Below, piece by piece: positions 6,751-14,032 of a stretch of 16,751 nt of DNA; within the stretch, counting starts at the first letter, position 1, and every line of letters starts with the position of its first letter. Where the stretch lies: contig JAEWTC010000091.1 in assembly GCA_023459675.1 (NCBI GenBank), positions 1 through 16,751 of the forward strand, written 5' to 3'. The notes beneath the pieces were generated by a model. It was not told where the DNA came from. It made no database searches and saw nothing but the letters and a program-made list of their open reading frames with translations. This DNA is from Bacillota bacterium. Its GTDB lineage: Bacteria > Bacillota > Clostridia > Christensenellales > Aristaeellaceae. The position numbers and the translations under genes were made by a program.

Positions 6751-8517
6751 CTATTCCTCCTCAACATACATGGCGTACAGCTTTGCATACACGCCGCCCT
6801 TTGCCAGAAGCGCTTTGTGCGTGCCCTGTTCCTCCACGCCGTTTTCGGTGAGCACCCAGATGGTGGAGGCGTTTTTGATGGTGGTCAGGCGGTGGGCGAT
6901 GGTAAAGGTGGTGCGCCCAACGGAGAGCGTTTCCAGCGACTTTTGCACCAGCCGCTCGCTTTCGTTATCCAGCGCGCTGGTGGCCTCGTCCAAAATCAGG
7001 ATCGGCGGGTTTTTCAGGAACACGCGCGCGATGGACACGCGCTGCTTCTGCCCGCCGGAGAGCTTCACGCCGCGCTCGCCCACGCAGGTGCGGTAGCCGT
7101 TTGGCAGCGCCATGATGAACTCGTGCGCGCCGGCGAGCTTCGCCGCCTCGATCACCGCGTTCTCGCTAGCGCCGGGCAGGCCGTAGGCGATGTTGTCAAA
7201 CACGGTGCCAGAGAACAGGTATACGTCCTGCTGCACCACGCCGATGTTCTCACGCAGCGACTTCTGGGTGAGGGTCGTTATATCTTGCCCGTCGATGAGG
7301 ATGCGCCCGGCGGACAGGTTGTAAAACCGGGGGATGAGGTTGCACAGCGTGGTTTTGCCAGAGCCGCTGGGGCCGACCAGCGCCACGCGCTCGCCCGCCT
7401 TCACGTTCAGGTTGATATCGGCAAGCACGTCTCGGTCGTTATCGGAATAATGGAAGCCCACGTGGTCGAACGTCACGTTTCCCTTGACGTCGGTCAGTTC
7501 CTTGGCGTCCGGCGCGTCTTGGACGTCCGGCTTTTCGTCCATCAGGGTGCAGAAGCGCTCGATGCTCGTCATGCCGTTTTGGAACTGTTCGGTAAACTCC
7601 ACAATCCTGCGGATGGAGGTTAAAAGCGTGGAAACGAACAGCAGAAACGCCATATAATCGCCCGCGGTGATTTGCCCGCTGCGCAGGTACAGCGCGCCCG
7701 CGATCACCACCACGATGTACATCACCCCGTCCACAATGCGCCGGGACATGGAAAATCCCCCGAGCAGGCGGTAGCTTTTGCGCTTGACGCGGATAAAGGT
7801 TTCGTTGCTTTGGCGGAATTTTTCAATTTCGATGGGCTCGTTGGCAAACGATTTCACCACGCGGATGCCCAGCAGGCTGTCCTCCACCTGGGCGTTGATC
7901 TCTCCCAGCTGGTGGCGCCGCTCCTGAAACGTGCGGCGCATGCGGCCGCTGAACACCCGGGCGATCACGTACATCAGCGGCAGCGCGGCAAACACGATCA
8001 GCGTAAGGCCGGAATGAATGCCCATGAGGATGGTGAAGGAGGCGACGATCTTGATCGCCGCGATGAAAAACTCCTCCGGGCAGTGGTGGGCGAACTCCGT
8101 GACCTCGAACAGGTCGGAAGTGATCCGCGCCATAATCTGCCCGACCTTCGCCTCCGAATAGTACGAAAAGCCGAGCTTTTGCAGATGGCTGAACAGATCG
8201 GCGCGCATGTCGCGCTCAATCCAGGAGCCCATGATGTGGCCCTGCGAGGTCATATAATAATCGGCGGCGGCGTCCACCAGGCGCAGCGCGACGTAGAAAA
8301 GGCCGATGCGCAGCACGTACGTCACCGTGAGCAGGGCCGCATCATCCACCGCGAGCTGGGTAATGTTGCGCACGATCAGCGGCAGCGCCACGTCGCAAAG
8401 CGTGGTGGCCGCCGCGCAGAGAAGGTCGAACGCCAGTATGGGGACGTACTTCTTGTAATACGGAGCAAATCGCTTGATCAGGGACAGGTTTTTCATGGTA
8501 CGGATGTCCGGCTGCAT
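6751..8517 (-). CDS. ABC exporter, fused membrane and ATPase domains (MsbA/LmrA type)
   Basis: 588 residues, the normal length of a homodimeric or half-transporter exporter. Residues ~17-310 form the six-helix exporter membrane domain; ~347-585 are the ATPase domain with all key elements: Walker A GPSGSGKTT (382-390), Q-loop QQD near 430, signature LSGGQKQR (486-493), Walker B ILILDEATSALD (D510, E511) and switch histidine AHR (H542). The catalytic glutamate and signature are intact, so it can work as a homodimer. Substrates of this family include lipids, peptides and drugs; none is indicated here. ATG at 8517 has AAGGAG 7 bases upstream. It follows the single-pass membrane protein gene after 16 bases and precedes the acetyltransferase after 3 bases; no partner half-transporter is adjacent. 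Confidence 0.92.
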   Translation of the reverse strand: MQPDIRTMKNLSLIKRFAPYYKKYVPILAFDLLCAAATTLCDVALPLIVRNITQLAVDDAALLTVTYVLRIGLFYVALRLVDAAADYYMTSQGHIMGSWIERDMRADLFSHLQKLGFSYYSEAKVGQIMARITSDLFEVTEFAHHCPEEFFIAAIKIVASFTILMGIHSGLTLIVFAALPLMYVIARVFSGRMRRTFQERRHQLGEINAQVEDSLLGIRVVKSFANEPIEIEKFRQSNETFIRVKRKSYRLLGGFSMSRRIVDGVMYIVVVIAGALYLRSGQITAGDYMAFLLFVSTLLTSIRRIVEFTEQFQNGMTSIERFCTLMDEKPDVQDAPDAKELTDVKGNVTFDHVGFHYSDNDRDVLADINLNVKAGERVALVGPSGSGKTTLCNLIPRFYNLSAGRILIDGQDITTLTQKSLRENIGVVQQDVYLFSGTVFDNIAYGLPGASENAVIEAAKLAGAHEFIMALPNGYRTCVGERGVKLSGGQKQRVSIARVFLKNPPILILDEATSALDNESERLVQKSLETLSVGRTTFTIAHRLTTIKNASTIWVLTENGVEEQGTHKALLAKGGVYAKLYAMYVEEE

Positions 8518-8533
8518 GCGTGTTCTCCTTCGG

Positions 8534-9286
8534 TTATTGCCCGTCGGCGCGGATCAGCCCCAACGTGCGCAGATAATCCGCAAGCTGCTTTTCCTGCGAC
8601 ATGGGAATGTGCGCAACATATACGGCGTCCTCCCCGGCGGCGGCGACGCGGATATAGTCTTTGGAATCCATACGCACGGCGTCCAGCCCGGCCATGGTGT
8701 ACAGCGTATCCACGCGCAGGGCGTAACCGGAATCTGTTAACAGCGTGATCGCCCCCGCCGGGCGGATGGAATCCACCGTCATCACGGAGCCGTCCGGGAA
8801 CTGGTAGGTGAGCGTCAGCCTGCGGGCATATCCGCCGCCGTAGGCCGTGTCATACAGCGCGGCTTTTAACAGCGGCAACACGTTTCCGCGCAGCTCCATC
8901 ACGTCCTTGCCAAAGCTCACGGCGGCGGCGTTTACGTCCACCGTGCCGGTCATCTCCTGCCCTGTCATGGGCATGCGGATGATTTCCTCCTGCGCGGCGG
9001 ATTGCTTTAAAAGCACCTCGTCGTCGTCGTCCGGCTCGCCCATCAGCAAAAACAGGTACAAAAACGCAAGGGCCAAAATCAGCAGCAGCAAAAGAAGCAG
9101 CTTTCTGACCACGGCCTTCCACTTGGCGGGGCGCTTAGCCTCCGGCTCGTCGGTGAGCGCCTTCTGCGCGGGTAGCGTGTCCCGCTTGGGCGGCTGCACA
9201 TAGCTGCGCCGGATGGTTTCCACTTCGCGGGGCATGTCCGCGGGCGGCCTGCGCCGCCCGTTTTTGGGTTTTGGCGTTTTATCCAA
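8534..9286 (-). CDS. Single-pass membrane protein of unknown function
   Basis: 250 residues, no family recognised. Residues 1-58 are basic and proline-rich (PKPKNGRRRPP, later KRPAKWKAVVRK) and probably cytoplasmic. A Leu-rich membrane helix covers ~60-82, directly followed by an acidic patch (EPDDDDE). The remaining ~160 residues are predicted to lie outside the membrane and look like an alternating beta/alpha domain (TGTVDVNAAAVSFGKDV, then LTLTYQFPDGSVMTVDS). The topology (positive inside) supports type II orientation. The start is TTG at 9286, with AGGAG 8 bases before it; no ATG lies before the hydrophobic segment except at residue 18. It sits 11 bases after the zinc-ribbon gene and 16 bases before the ABC exporter. 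Confidence 0.7.
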   Translation of the reverse strand: MDKTPKPKNGRRRPPADMPREVETIRRSYVQPPKRDTLPAQKALTDEPEAKRPAKWKAVVRKLLLLLLLILALAFLYLFLLMGEPDDDDEVLLKQSAAQEEIIRMPMTGQEMTGTVDVNAAAVSFGKDVMELRGNVLPLLKAALYDTAYGGGYARRLTLTYQFPDGSVMTVDSIRPAGAITLLTDSGYALRVDTLYTMAGLDAVRMDSKDYIRVAAAGEDAVYVAHIPMSQEKQLADYLRTLGLIRADGQ

Positions 9287-9297
9287 GCGCGCGTCTC

Positions 9298-9993
9298 CTA
9301 TTGAGCGTCGATCGTCAGGTGCAGGGTTTGCAGCGTCTCGTCCAAATAGCGCGTCTCCCCGTTCATCTCACGGGCGAACGCTTCGTAAAACGCGCGCATC
9401 AGCATGCTTTTCTGCGCGCCGGTCAGGTTTTCATCCCGGTGCATTTGGAGCAGCGTCTGCGCCGCGGGCAGCGCGAGATGCTTGGGCGCTTTCCCCTCGT
9501 TCACATAGCCGAATACGGCGTGCATATGGCGTGTGGAGCCTTTTAAGAACAGCCGGATGAACTCCGCCGAGAGCCGGGTTAAATACCGGCGCAAAAACAG
9601 ATCCGGATCCTCCGCTAGTTTCAGGCACAGGTCCAGATCGGGGTGGTGGAAGATCTCCTGCCGCAGCGCCTCGCGTTTGGCGGGCTTCAATTCCTCCGGC
9701 TCCAGATACGCGTTGAGCACGTAGCACTTGATCACGGAAAAATCCATGCCCTTTTTGCCGCGCTCGTACAGCCGCCCCAGCAGCAGCAGCTCCTCGGCAA
9801 CCTCCAGGCTATCCGGGTGCTGCTCCAACAGGGCCAAAAGCCGGTCGTGCTTCTTTACGGGGTCGGCCTCGCGGAGCACCTCGGAAAGATCCATGCCCGC
9901 GGGCTGAAGCTTTTCCCCGCAAAACGGGCAGAACGCGGCCTGCTCGGCCGTGCCGACCGCCGCGCGGCACTTGGGGCAGAGGCGCTCAGCCAT
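9298..9993 (-). CDS. Zinc-ribbon protein of unknown function
   Basis: 231 residues. The N-terminus is a zinc ribbon with two CxxC knuckles: CPKC (C6, C9) and CPFC (C22, C25). The remaining ~200 residues are predicted helical and rich in Leu, Glu and Lys; no other domain is recognised. Zinc-ribbon plus helical bodies occur in many poorly characterised Firmicutes proteins. I chose ATG at 9993 rather than an ATG seven codons earlier, because GGAGGG ends 6 bases before it. The start overlaps the end of nadE by 8 bases (nadE ends at 9986), which indicates translational coupling. It might report on or scaffold a neighbour, but nothing in the sequence shows this. Confidence 0.7.
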   Translation of the reverse strand: MAERLCPKCRAAVGTAEQAAFCPFCGEKLQPAGMDLSEVLREADPVKKHDRLLALLEQHPDSLEVAEELLLLGRLYERGKKGMDFSVIKCYVLNAYLEPEELKPAKREALRQEIFHHPDLDLCLKLAEDPDLFLRRYLTRLSAEFIRLFLKGSTRHMHAVFGYVNEGKAPKHLALPAAQTLLQMHRDENLTGAQKSMLMRAFYEAFAREMNGETRYLDETLQTLHLTIDAQ

Positions 9994-11881
9994 CGGTATC
10001 CCTCCATAATGCATCGCTCATGTCCGACGGCATACGCCAGTCGCCCCGGGGCGATAGGCTGACGGAGCCCACCTTGGGGCCGTCGGGCACGCAGTTGCGC
10101 TTAAACTGCTGGGAGAAAAACCGGCGGATGAATTCCGCGAGCTGCGCGTTGATCTTCTCCGGCGCGTACACGCCCCGGAAGGCCTGCGCGGCAAAGCGCC
10201 GCAGGCGGCTTGCGCCGCTGCCCGAATCCATGAGGTGGTAGAGGAAAAAATCATGCAGGGCGTAATCGCCGATGATCTCCTCGGTGCGCTGTACCATGTC
10301 CCCCTCCACGGCGGGAAGCAGCTCGGGGCTGATGGGGGTATCGAGCACGTCCTCGCATACGGCGCGCACGGCGCCGCCGAAGCTGTGCTCGCTGATATGG
10401 CGCACCAGCCGCTTGACCAGGGTTTTGGGAATGGAGCAGTTGACGTTGTACATGCTGATGTGGTCGCCCGCGTAGGTACAAAAGCCAAGGGCAAGCTCGC
10501 TCATATCGCCCGTGCCCAGCACGATGCCGCCCACCTTATTGGCCAAATCCATCAAAATCTGCGTACGCTCGCGCGCCTGCGCGTTTTCATAGGTCACGTC
10601 GTGTTTGTTTTCATCCTGCCCGATGTCTGCAAAGTGCTGCCGCACCGCGGCTTCGATGGGGATTTCCAGCGCCGTGACCCGGAGCGTTTCCATCAGCTTT
10701 TGCGCGTTGCCACGGGTGCGGCTGCCCGTGCCCATGCCGGGCATGGTGACGGCGACTACGGTTTCACGGCCTAAGCCCAGCTTATCGCAGGCCTTCGCGG
10801 CTACGAGAAGCGCAAGGGTGGAATCCAGCCCACCGCTCACGCCGACCACAATTTTGGGTTGCCCGATGGCCAGAATCCGCGTCATCAGCCCCGTGCACTG
10901 GATGTTTAATATCTCCTCCAGGTTTTCGGCGCCCTGGCCGTCCGGCGGCACGAAGGGCAGCGGCGGCAGGGGGCGCAAAAGCTCCGCCGTATCGGGCAAA
11001 TTGACGCAGGCCATGGGCACCACGGTCATCGCGCGGGAGGAGCGTTTGCGCTGGTGGAAGCTGCCGTTGCGCTGGCGCTGGTAGCGCAGGCGGCAGATAT
11101 CGATATCCGCAATTGCGCAGCCGCCGGAAAGCGTAAACCGTTCGCCCTCGCTGAGCACCCTGCCGCTTTCAAACACGCCCGTGTAGCCGCAGAAGGCCAG
11201 ATCGGACGTCGATTCCCCAAAGCCCGAGCACGCGTAGGCATAGCCAGCGTACAGGCGGCCGGATTGCTGTTTCAACAGCTCCCGCCGGTAGGCGTGCTTG
11301 GTGACCAGCGCGTTGGACGCGCTGGGGTTCAAAATGATATCCGCGCCCTCCGCCGCGTAGAAGCTGGACGGCGGAACGGGCGTCCACAGGTCCTCGCAGA
11401 TTTCCACGGCGAAGGTGAAATCCCCCATGTCAAACAGCAGGTCCGCCGCGATGGGCGGCATAGCCTGTGCGTCTTCAGCGGTGGTTTGCTCCGCGCCTAC
11501 GAACCAGCGGGTTTCATAAAACTCATTGCCGTTGGGTAAGAATGTTTTGGGAACGATGCCCTTGATCGCGCCGTTTTGCAGCACCGCCGCGCAGTTGTAC
11601 AGCCGGGAGCGCACGTTCACGGGCAGCCCCACCACCGCGGCCATGCCGCGCGTCTGCTGCGCAAGCTCCGTAAGCGCCGTCCAGGCCGCGCGCTGCACGG
11701 TTTCGTGCGTAAGGAGATCGCCCAGGGTATACCCGGTGAGGCAGAGCTCGGGAAACACGGCAACCTGCACGCCCTGCGCTTCCAGTTCCCGCATTTTTAC
11801 GAGGATCTCCCGCTTGTTTTGTTCCACGTTTCCCAGGTGCACCCGCAGGCTGACCGCGGCGATCCGGGCAAAATCGCTCAT
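9986..11881 (-). CDS. nadE: Glutamine-dependent NAD+ synthetase
   Basis: 631 residues, the length of the two-domain enzyme. It makes NAD+ from deamido-NAD+, ATP and ammonia released from glutamine. The N-terminal nitrilase-like glutaminase domain has the triad E45 (FPELCLTGY), K112 (PKTFLPN) and C162 (EICEDLW). The C-terminal synthetase domain has the PP-loop SGGLDST (349-355) and the downstream GTGDMSELALGFCTYAGD region, then the long C-terminal tail (KINAQLAEFIRRFFSQQFKRNCVPDGPKVGS) typical of the ~640-residue subgroup. ATG at 11881 follows GGAGG by 7 bases. It starts 22 bases after the NYN-LOTUS gene and overlaps the zinc-ribbon gene at its end. No other NAD biosynthesis gene is present in the window. 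Confidence 0.96.
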   Translation of the reverse strand: MSDFARIAAVSLRVHLGNVEQNKREILVKMRELEAQGVQVAVFPELCLTGYTLGDLLTHETVQRAAWTALTELAQQTRGMAAVVGLPVNVRSRLYNCAAVLQNGAIKGIVPKTFLPNGNEFYETRWFVGAEQTTAEDAQAMPPIAADLLFDMGDFTFAVEICEDLWTPVPPSSFYAAEGADIILNPSASNALVTKHAYRRELLKQQSGRLYAGYAYACSGFGESTSDLAFCGYTGVFESGRVLSEGERFTLSGGCAIADIDICRLRYQRQRNGSFHQRKRSSRAMTVVPMACVNLPDTAELLRPLPPLPFVPPDGQGAENLEEILNIQCTGLMTRILAIGQPKIVVGVSGGLDSTLALLVAAKACDKLGLGRETVVAVTMPGMGTGSRTRGNAQKLMETLRVTALEIPIEAAVRQHFADIGQDENKHDVTYENAQARERTQILMDLANKVGGIVLGTGDMSELALGFCTYAGDHISMYNVNCSIPKTLVKRLVRHISEHSFGGAVRAVCEDVLDTPISPELLPAVEGDMVQRTEEIIGDYALHDFFLYHLMDSGSGASRLRRFAAQAFRGVYAPEKINAQLAEFIRRFFSQQFKRNCVPDGPKVGSVSLSPRGDWRMPSDMSDALWRDTDG

Positions 11882-11903
11882 ACTGCTTCCTCCGTGACTG
11901 CGT

Positions 11904-12902
11904 TTACGGAACCTGTATTAGCATCGTGTTCTGCTCGTCCATCTCCACCTTGAGGATGCTTTCCTTCTCCAGCGCCTTGAGCAGATCGGAAAAGCGCTTG
12001 AACCCAAGGGAACGCTCGGAAAACTCCGGGTAGGCGGCCTGCATGTCCGCCTTGAGGATGGAGGGGTTGATGCGGTCGAACCCGTCGTCCTTGTACTGCT
12101 CCAGGCGGTCGCGGAAGGCCTGCACCCAGTTTTCCCGGGTCAGCTTGGGCGCGCCGCCGTTTTTGGCCACCGCCTGCTTTAGCGCGACCATGACGTTGAA
12201 ATTGTCGGAGCGGACGGAGAGGTTGCCGTACTTCTGCTGGAGCTTATCCAGCAGTTTTCCAAACGTCGAGCAGCCGAAGGCCTTCTCGTTGAAGTCCGGC
12301 CGCAGGCGCAAAAGCACGCCCTTCAGCTCGCTGGCGTAGAGCTCGTCGTCGGTCTGCTCCTCCAGAATGTTTTCGATCAGCTTGTTGAGCTCCGCCTCGT
12401 CGAGGGGTTCCTTTTCCTCGGCCACGGTCTTTTTGCGGCTGGAGGGCTGGCGGCTGCTGCCGCCGACGTTTTCAAGGAACTGGAACTCGTTGCAGGCGTT
12501 GATGAAGATGCTGGACGCGGCTTCGCTGCGGCTGATGCCCAAAACGAACTTGCCCATGCTTTTGAGCTTGCCCACCAGCGGGGTGTAATCGCTGTCGCCG
12601 GATACGATGCAGAAGCTGTCGATCAGCGGGTTGGTATAGGCGACCTCCAGTGCGTCGATGACGAGCAGGATATCGGCGTTGTTTTTCTGGCTGATGCCGT
12701 GGCGAAGCGAGGGCACCACGGTAAAGGTATTGGAGAGCAGCACTTCCTTGAGCCCCACGTACTGCTCGGTATAGCCGTACACCTTTCCCAGCAGCACGTC
12801 GCCGCGGATCTTGACTTTCTCCAGCACGCTCAAGAACGTGGGCACCTTCGCGCCACAGTTTTCCAGGTCTACGAATAATGCAAATTTTGGCAGTGTAATC
12901 AT
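11904..12902 (-). CDS. NYN-domain protein with two LOTUS/OST-HTH domains
   Basis: 332 residues. Residues ~5-145 form a NYN (PIN-like) domain of the LabA/DUF88 kind: FALFVDLEN (D12), NNADILLVIDALE (D77, D83) and IVSGDSDYTPLV (D103, D105), the acidic residues expected to hold metal for RNA cleavage. Two winged-helix LOTUS/OST-HTH domains follow at ~170-243 and ~255-330, each ending in a ...F..LL..L...  core (STFGKLLDKL and KRFSDLLKAL). LOTUS domains bind RNA or G-quadruplexes in studied members; an RNA-degrading role is inferred, not shown. The basic linker SSRKK lies between. The start is ATG at 12902, but AAAGGA directly touches it with no spacing, which is unusual. It is the first gene of the eight-gene run, with a 350-base gene-free block upstream. 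Confidence 0.88.
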   Translation of the reverse strand: MITLPKFALFVDLENCGAKVPTFLSVLEKVKIRGDVLLGKVYGYTEQYVGLKEVLLSNTFTVVPSLRHGISQKNNADILLVIDALEVAYTNPLIDSFCIVSGDSDYTPLVGKLKSMGKFVLGISRSEAASSIFINACNEFQFLENVGGSSRQPSSRKKTVAEEKEPLDEAELNKLIENILEEQTDDELYASELKGVLLRLRPDFNEKAFGCSTFGKLLDKLQQKYGNLSVRSDNFNVMVALKQAVAKNGGAPKLTRENWVQAFRDRLEQYKDDGFDRINPSILKADMQAAYPEFSERSLGFKRFSDLLKALEKESILKVEMDEQNTMLIQVP

Positions 12903-13256
12903 TCCTTTTTATGTTTTTTCACGTCCCGGAACGCCTGCCCGCAATGAGGGCCCGCCCCGGAACGCCTTGGGAGCCGGATGTTTCCGGCGTAGGATGTGTT
13001 CTTGTCCGCGCGGTGCGCCGTTAAATCTCGTCCTTCGGAACACCATTGCCTGGGGGCGAACCAGTTCGCGTACTACGCTATAACCCCACGAGGATTTGGG
13101 CAGATTCACGCGATCCGAAATGGTCAGCTTTTCGCTTATTTTTGCGTCACGCGAGGCGCTTTCACGAAGGAATACTGGAAGTATTTCGAGTGGAAGCAAC
13201 AAAGCGCGGCGTGAAAAGAAGCATAGGATGACCGTTGAGCGTTCGCGCGAAGATGC
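12903..13256. other. Gene-free block with several inverted repeats
   Basis: About 350 bases between the GntR gene and the NYN-LOTUS gene hold no convincing gene. Visible structure: arms gccgga/tccggc around tgtt (12973-12988); gcgaac/gttcgc around two bases (13056-13069); aatact/agtatt around gga (13171-13185); ttcgcgcgaa (13242-13251); and a direct repeat of cccggaacgcct at 12925-12936 and 12956-12967. Short open frames in several phases cross it, none with a good start signal. I found no good promoter for the NYN-LOTUS gene in it. It might be an interspersed repeat, a leader RNA or a decayed gene. Confidence 0.5.
12925..12967. repeat. 12-bp direct repeat upstream of the NYN-LOTUS gene
   Basis: The sequence cccggaacgcct occurs at 12925-12936 and again at 12956-12967, 31 bases apart start to start. 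This is about three helical turns, so a paired binding site is possible, but the motif is GC-rich and chance cannot be excluded. Confidence 0.5.
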
Positions 13257-13973
13257 CTAAATACGGAAGGTGAACCGATCCCCGCGAATCCACTGCCGGC
13301 TCAGGTGCAGCGGCCGGCCGTGCTGATCGAACACCAGCTGATCCAGCCGCAGCAGGGCGTCGCCGGTTTTGGTTTCCAAGAGCTTTCCCACCGTTCCATC
13401 GGCGCGGGCCATGGAGATGTCGTGCACGGCGTGGCTTGGCACCAGCCCGTGGGCGGACAGCAGCGCATACAGGGAGCCTGTCAGGGGATCGTCCAGCAGA
13501 AAGGCAAGATCGGCCGAAAAGCGGTTGTATTCCAGCATCACCGGCTCGCCGCCCGCAAGCCGCAGCCGGCAGATGGAAATGATCTCCCCGCTTTTGCCGA
13601 CGTCCAAGTTCACGCGGTCTTCCTCGGAGGCCGCCTCCCGCCTGCGCTCGATCAGGCGGGTCTGCGCGGTTTGGCCGATCTGTGCGCAGGCGTCGGAAAA
13701 ACTGGTGACATGGGAAAGATCGCGCACCATCTTCTCCTGCGCCACGAACGTGCCCTTGCCCTGGCGGCGCACCAGAAGCCCGCTGCGCACGATTTCCTCC
13801 AGCGCCTTGCGTACTGTGACGCGGCTGACGCCGTAAACCTTGCACAGCGTTTGCTCGCCGGGAATGCGCTCCCCCGGGGGGTACACGCCGGCGGTGACGT
13901 CGTTGCGCAGCCGCTGCATCAGCTGTTTATACAGCGGGCGTTCGCTCGTTTTAATCAACAGGCTTGTCTGCAT
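13257..13973 (-). CDS. GntR family transcriptional regulator (HutC/UTRA subfamily)
   Basis: 238 residues. The N-terminal winged helix (about 13-77) shows the family pattern PLYKQLMQRLRNDVTAG..PPGERIPGEQTL, then YGVSRVTVRKALEEIVRSGLL and RRQGKGTFVA. The C-terminal ligand domain (about 95-235) is of the UTRA type: a start near LSHVTSFSDACAQIG, RLRLAGGEPVMLEYNRF, and the end LHLSRQWIRGDRFTF. HutC-like regulators usually sense a sugar phosphate, an amino acid or a related metabolite and repress a nearby gene; the ligand is unknown here. I chose ATG at 13973 over an upstream ATG because GGAGGTG lies 5 bases before it. The -35/-10 boxes lie at 14001-14029. The gene is read in the same direction as its neighbours; its target might be the unknown secreted protein, the downstream run, or itself. 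Confidence 0.92.
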   Translation of the reverse strand: MQTSLLIKTSERPLYKQLMQRLRNDVTAGVYPPGERIPGEQTLCKVYGVSRVTVRKALEEIVRSGLLVRRQGKGTFVAQEKMVRDLSHVTSFSDACAQIGQTAQTRLIERRREAASEEDRVNLDVGKSGEIISICRLRLAGGEPVMLEYNRFSADLAFLLDDPLTGSLYALLSAHGLVPSHAVHDISMARADGTVGKLLETKTGDALLRLDQLVFDQHGRPLHLSRQWIRGDRFTFRI

Positions 13974-14000
13974 GCGGCCACCTCCAGTGTTCACGCAATC

Positions 14001-14029
14001 AGTATACCTTATTCGCGCTTGTTGGGCAA
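14001..14029 (-). promoter_or_regulatory. Sigma-A-like promoter of the GntR regulator gene
   Basis: On the - strand TTGCCC (14024-14029) and TATACT (14001-14006) are separated by 17 bases, 4/6 and 5/6 matches. The -10 box is part of GGTATACT, whose core GTATAC is a palindrome, so autorepression there is possible but not shown. The -35 box lies just beyond the stop codon of the preceding gene. Confidence 0.7.
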
Positions 14030-14032
14030 ATT

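Noticed and set aside
6181..7623. Long + strand open frame of 480 codons
   Set aside because: Antisense to the acetyltransferase and the ABC exporter, whose motifs are complete; His/Gly/Arg-rich content is typical of a shadow.
12996..13231. Two short + strand open frames (72 and 61 codons) in the gene-free block
   Set aside because: They overlap in different phases, lack a convincing ribosome binding site and resemble no protein I recognise; treated as part of a possible repeat or RNA.
13242..13251. Palindrome ttcgcgcgaa after the GntR gene as terminator
   Set aside because: No loop-forming sequence or T tract; only a short self-complementary decamer in GC-rich DNA.
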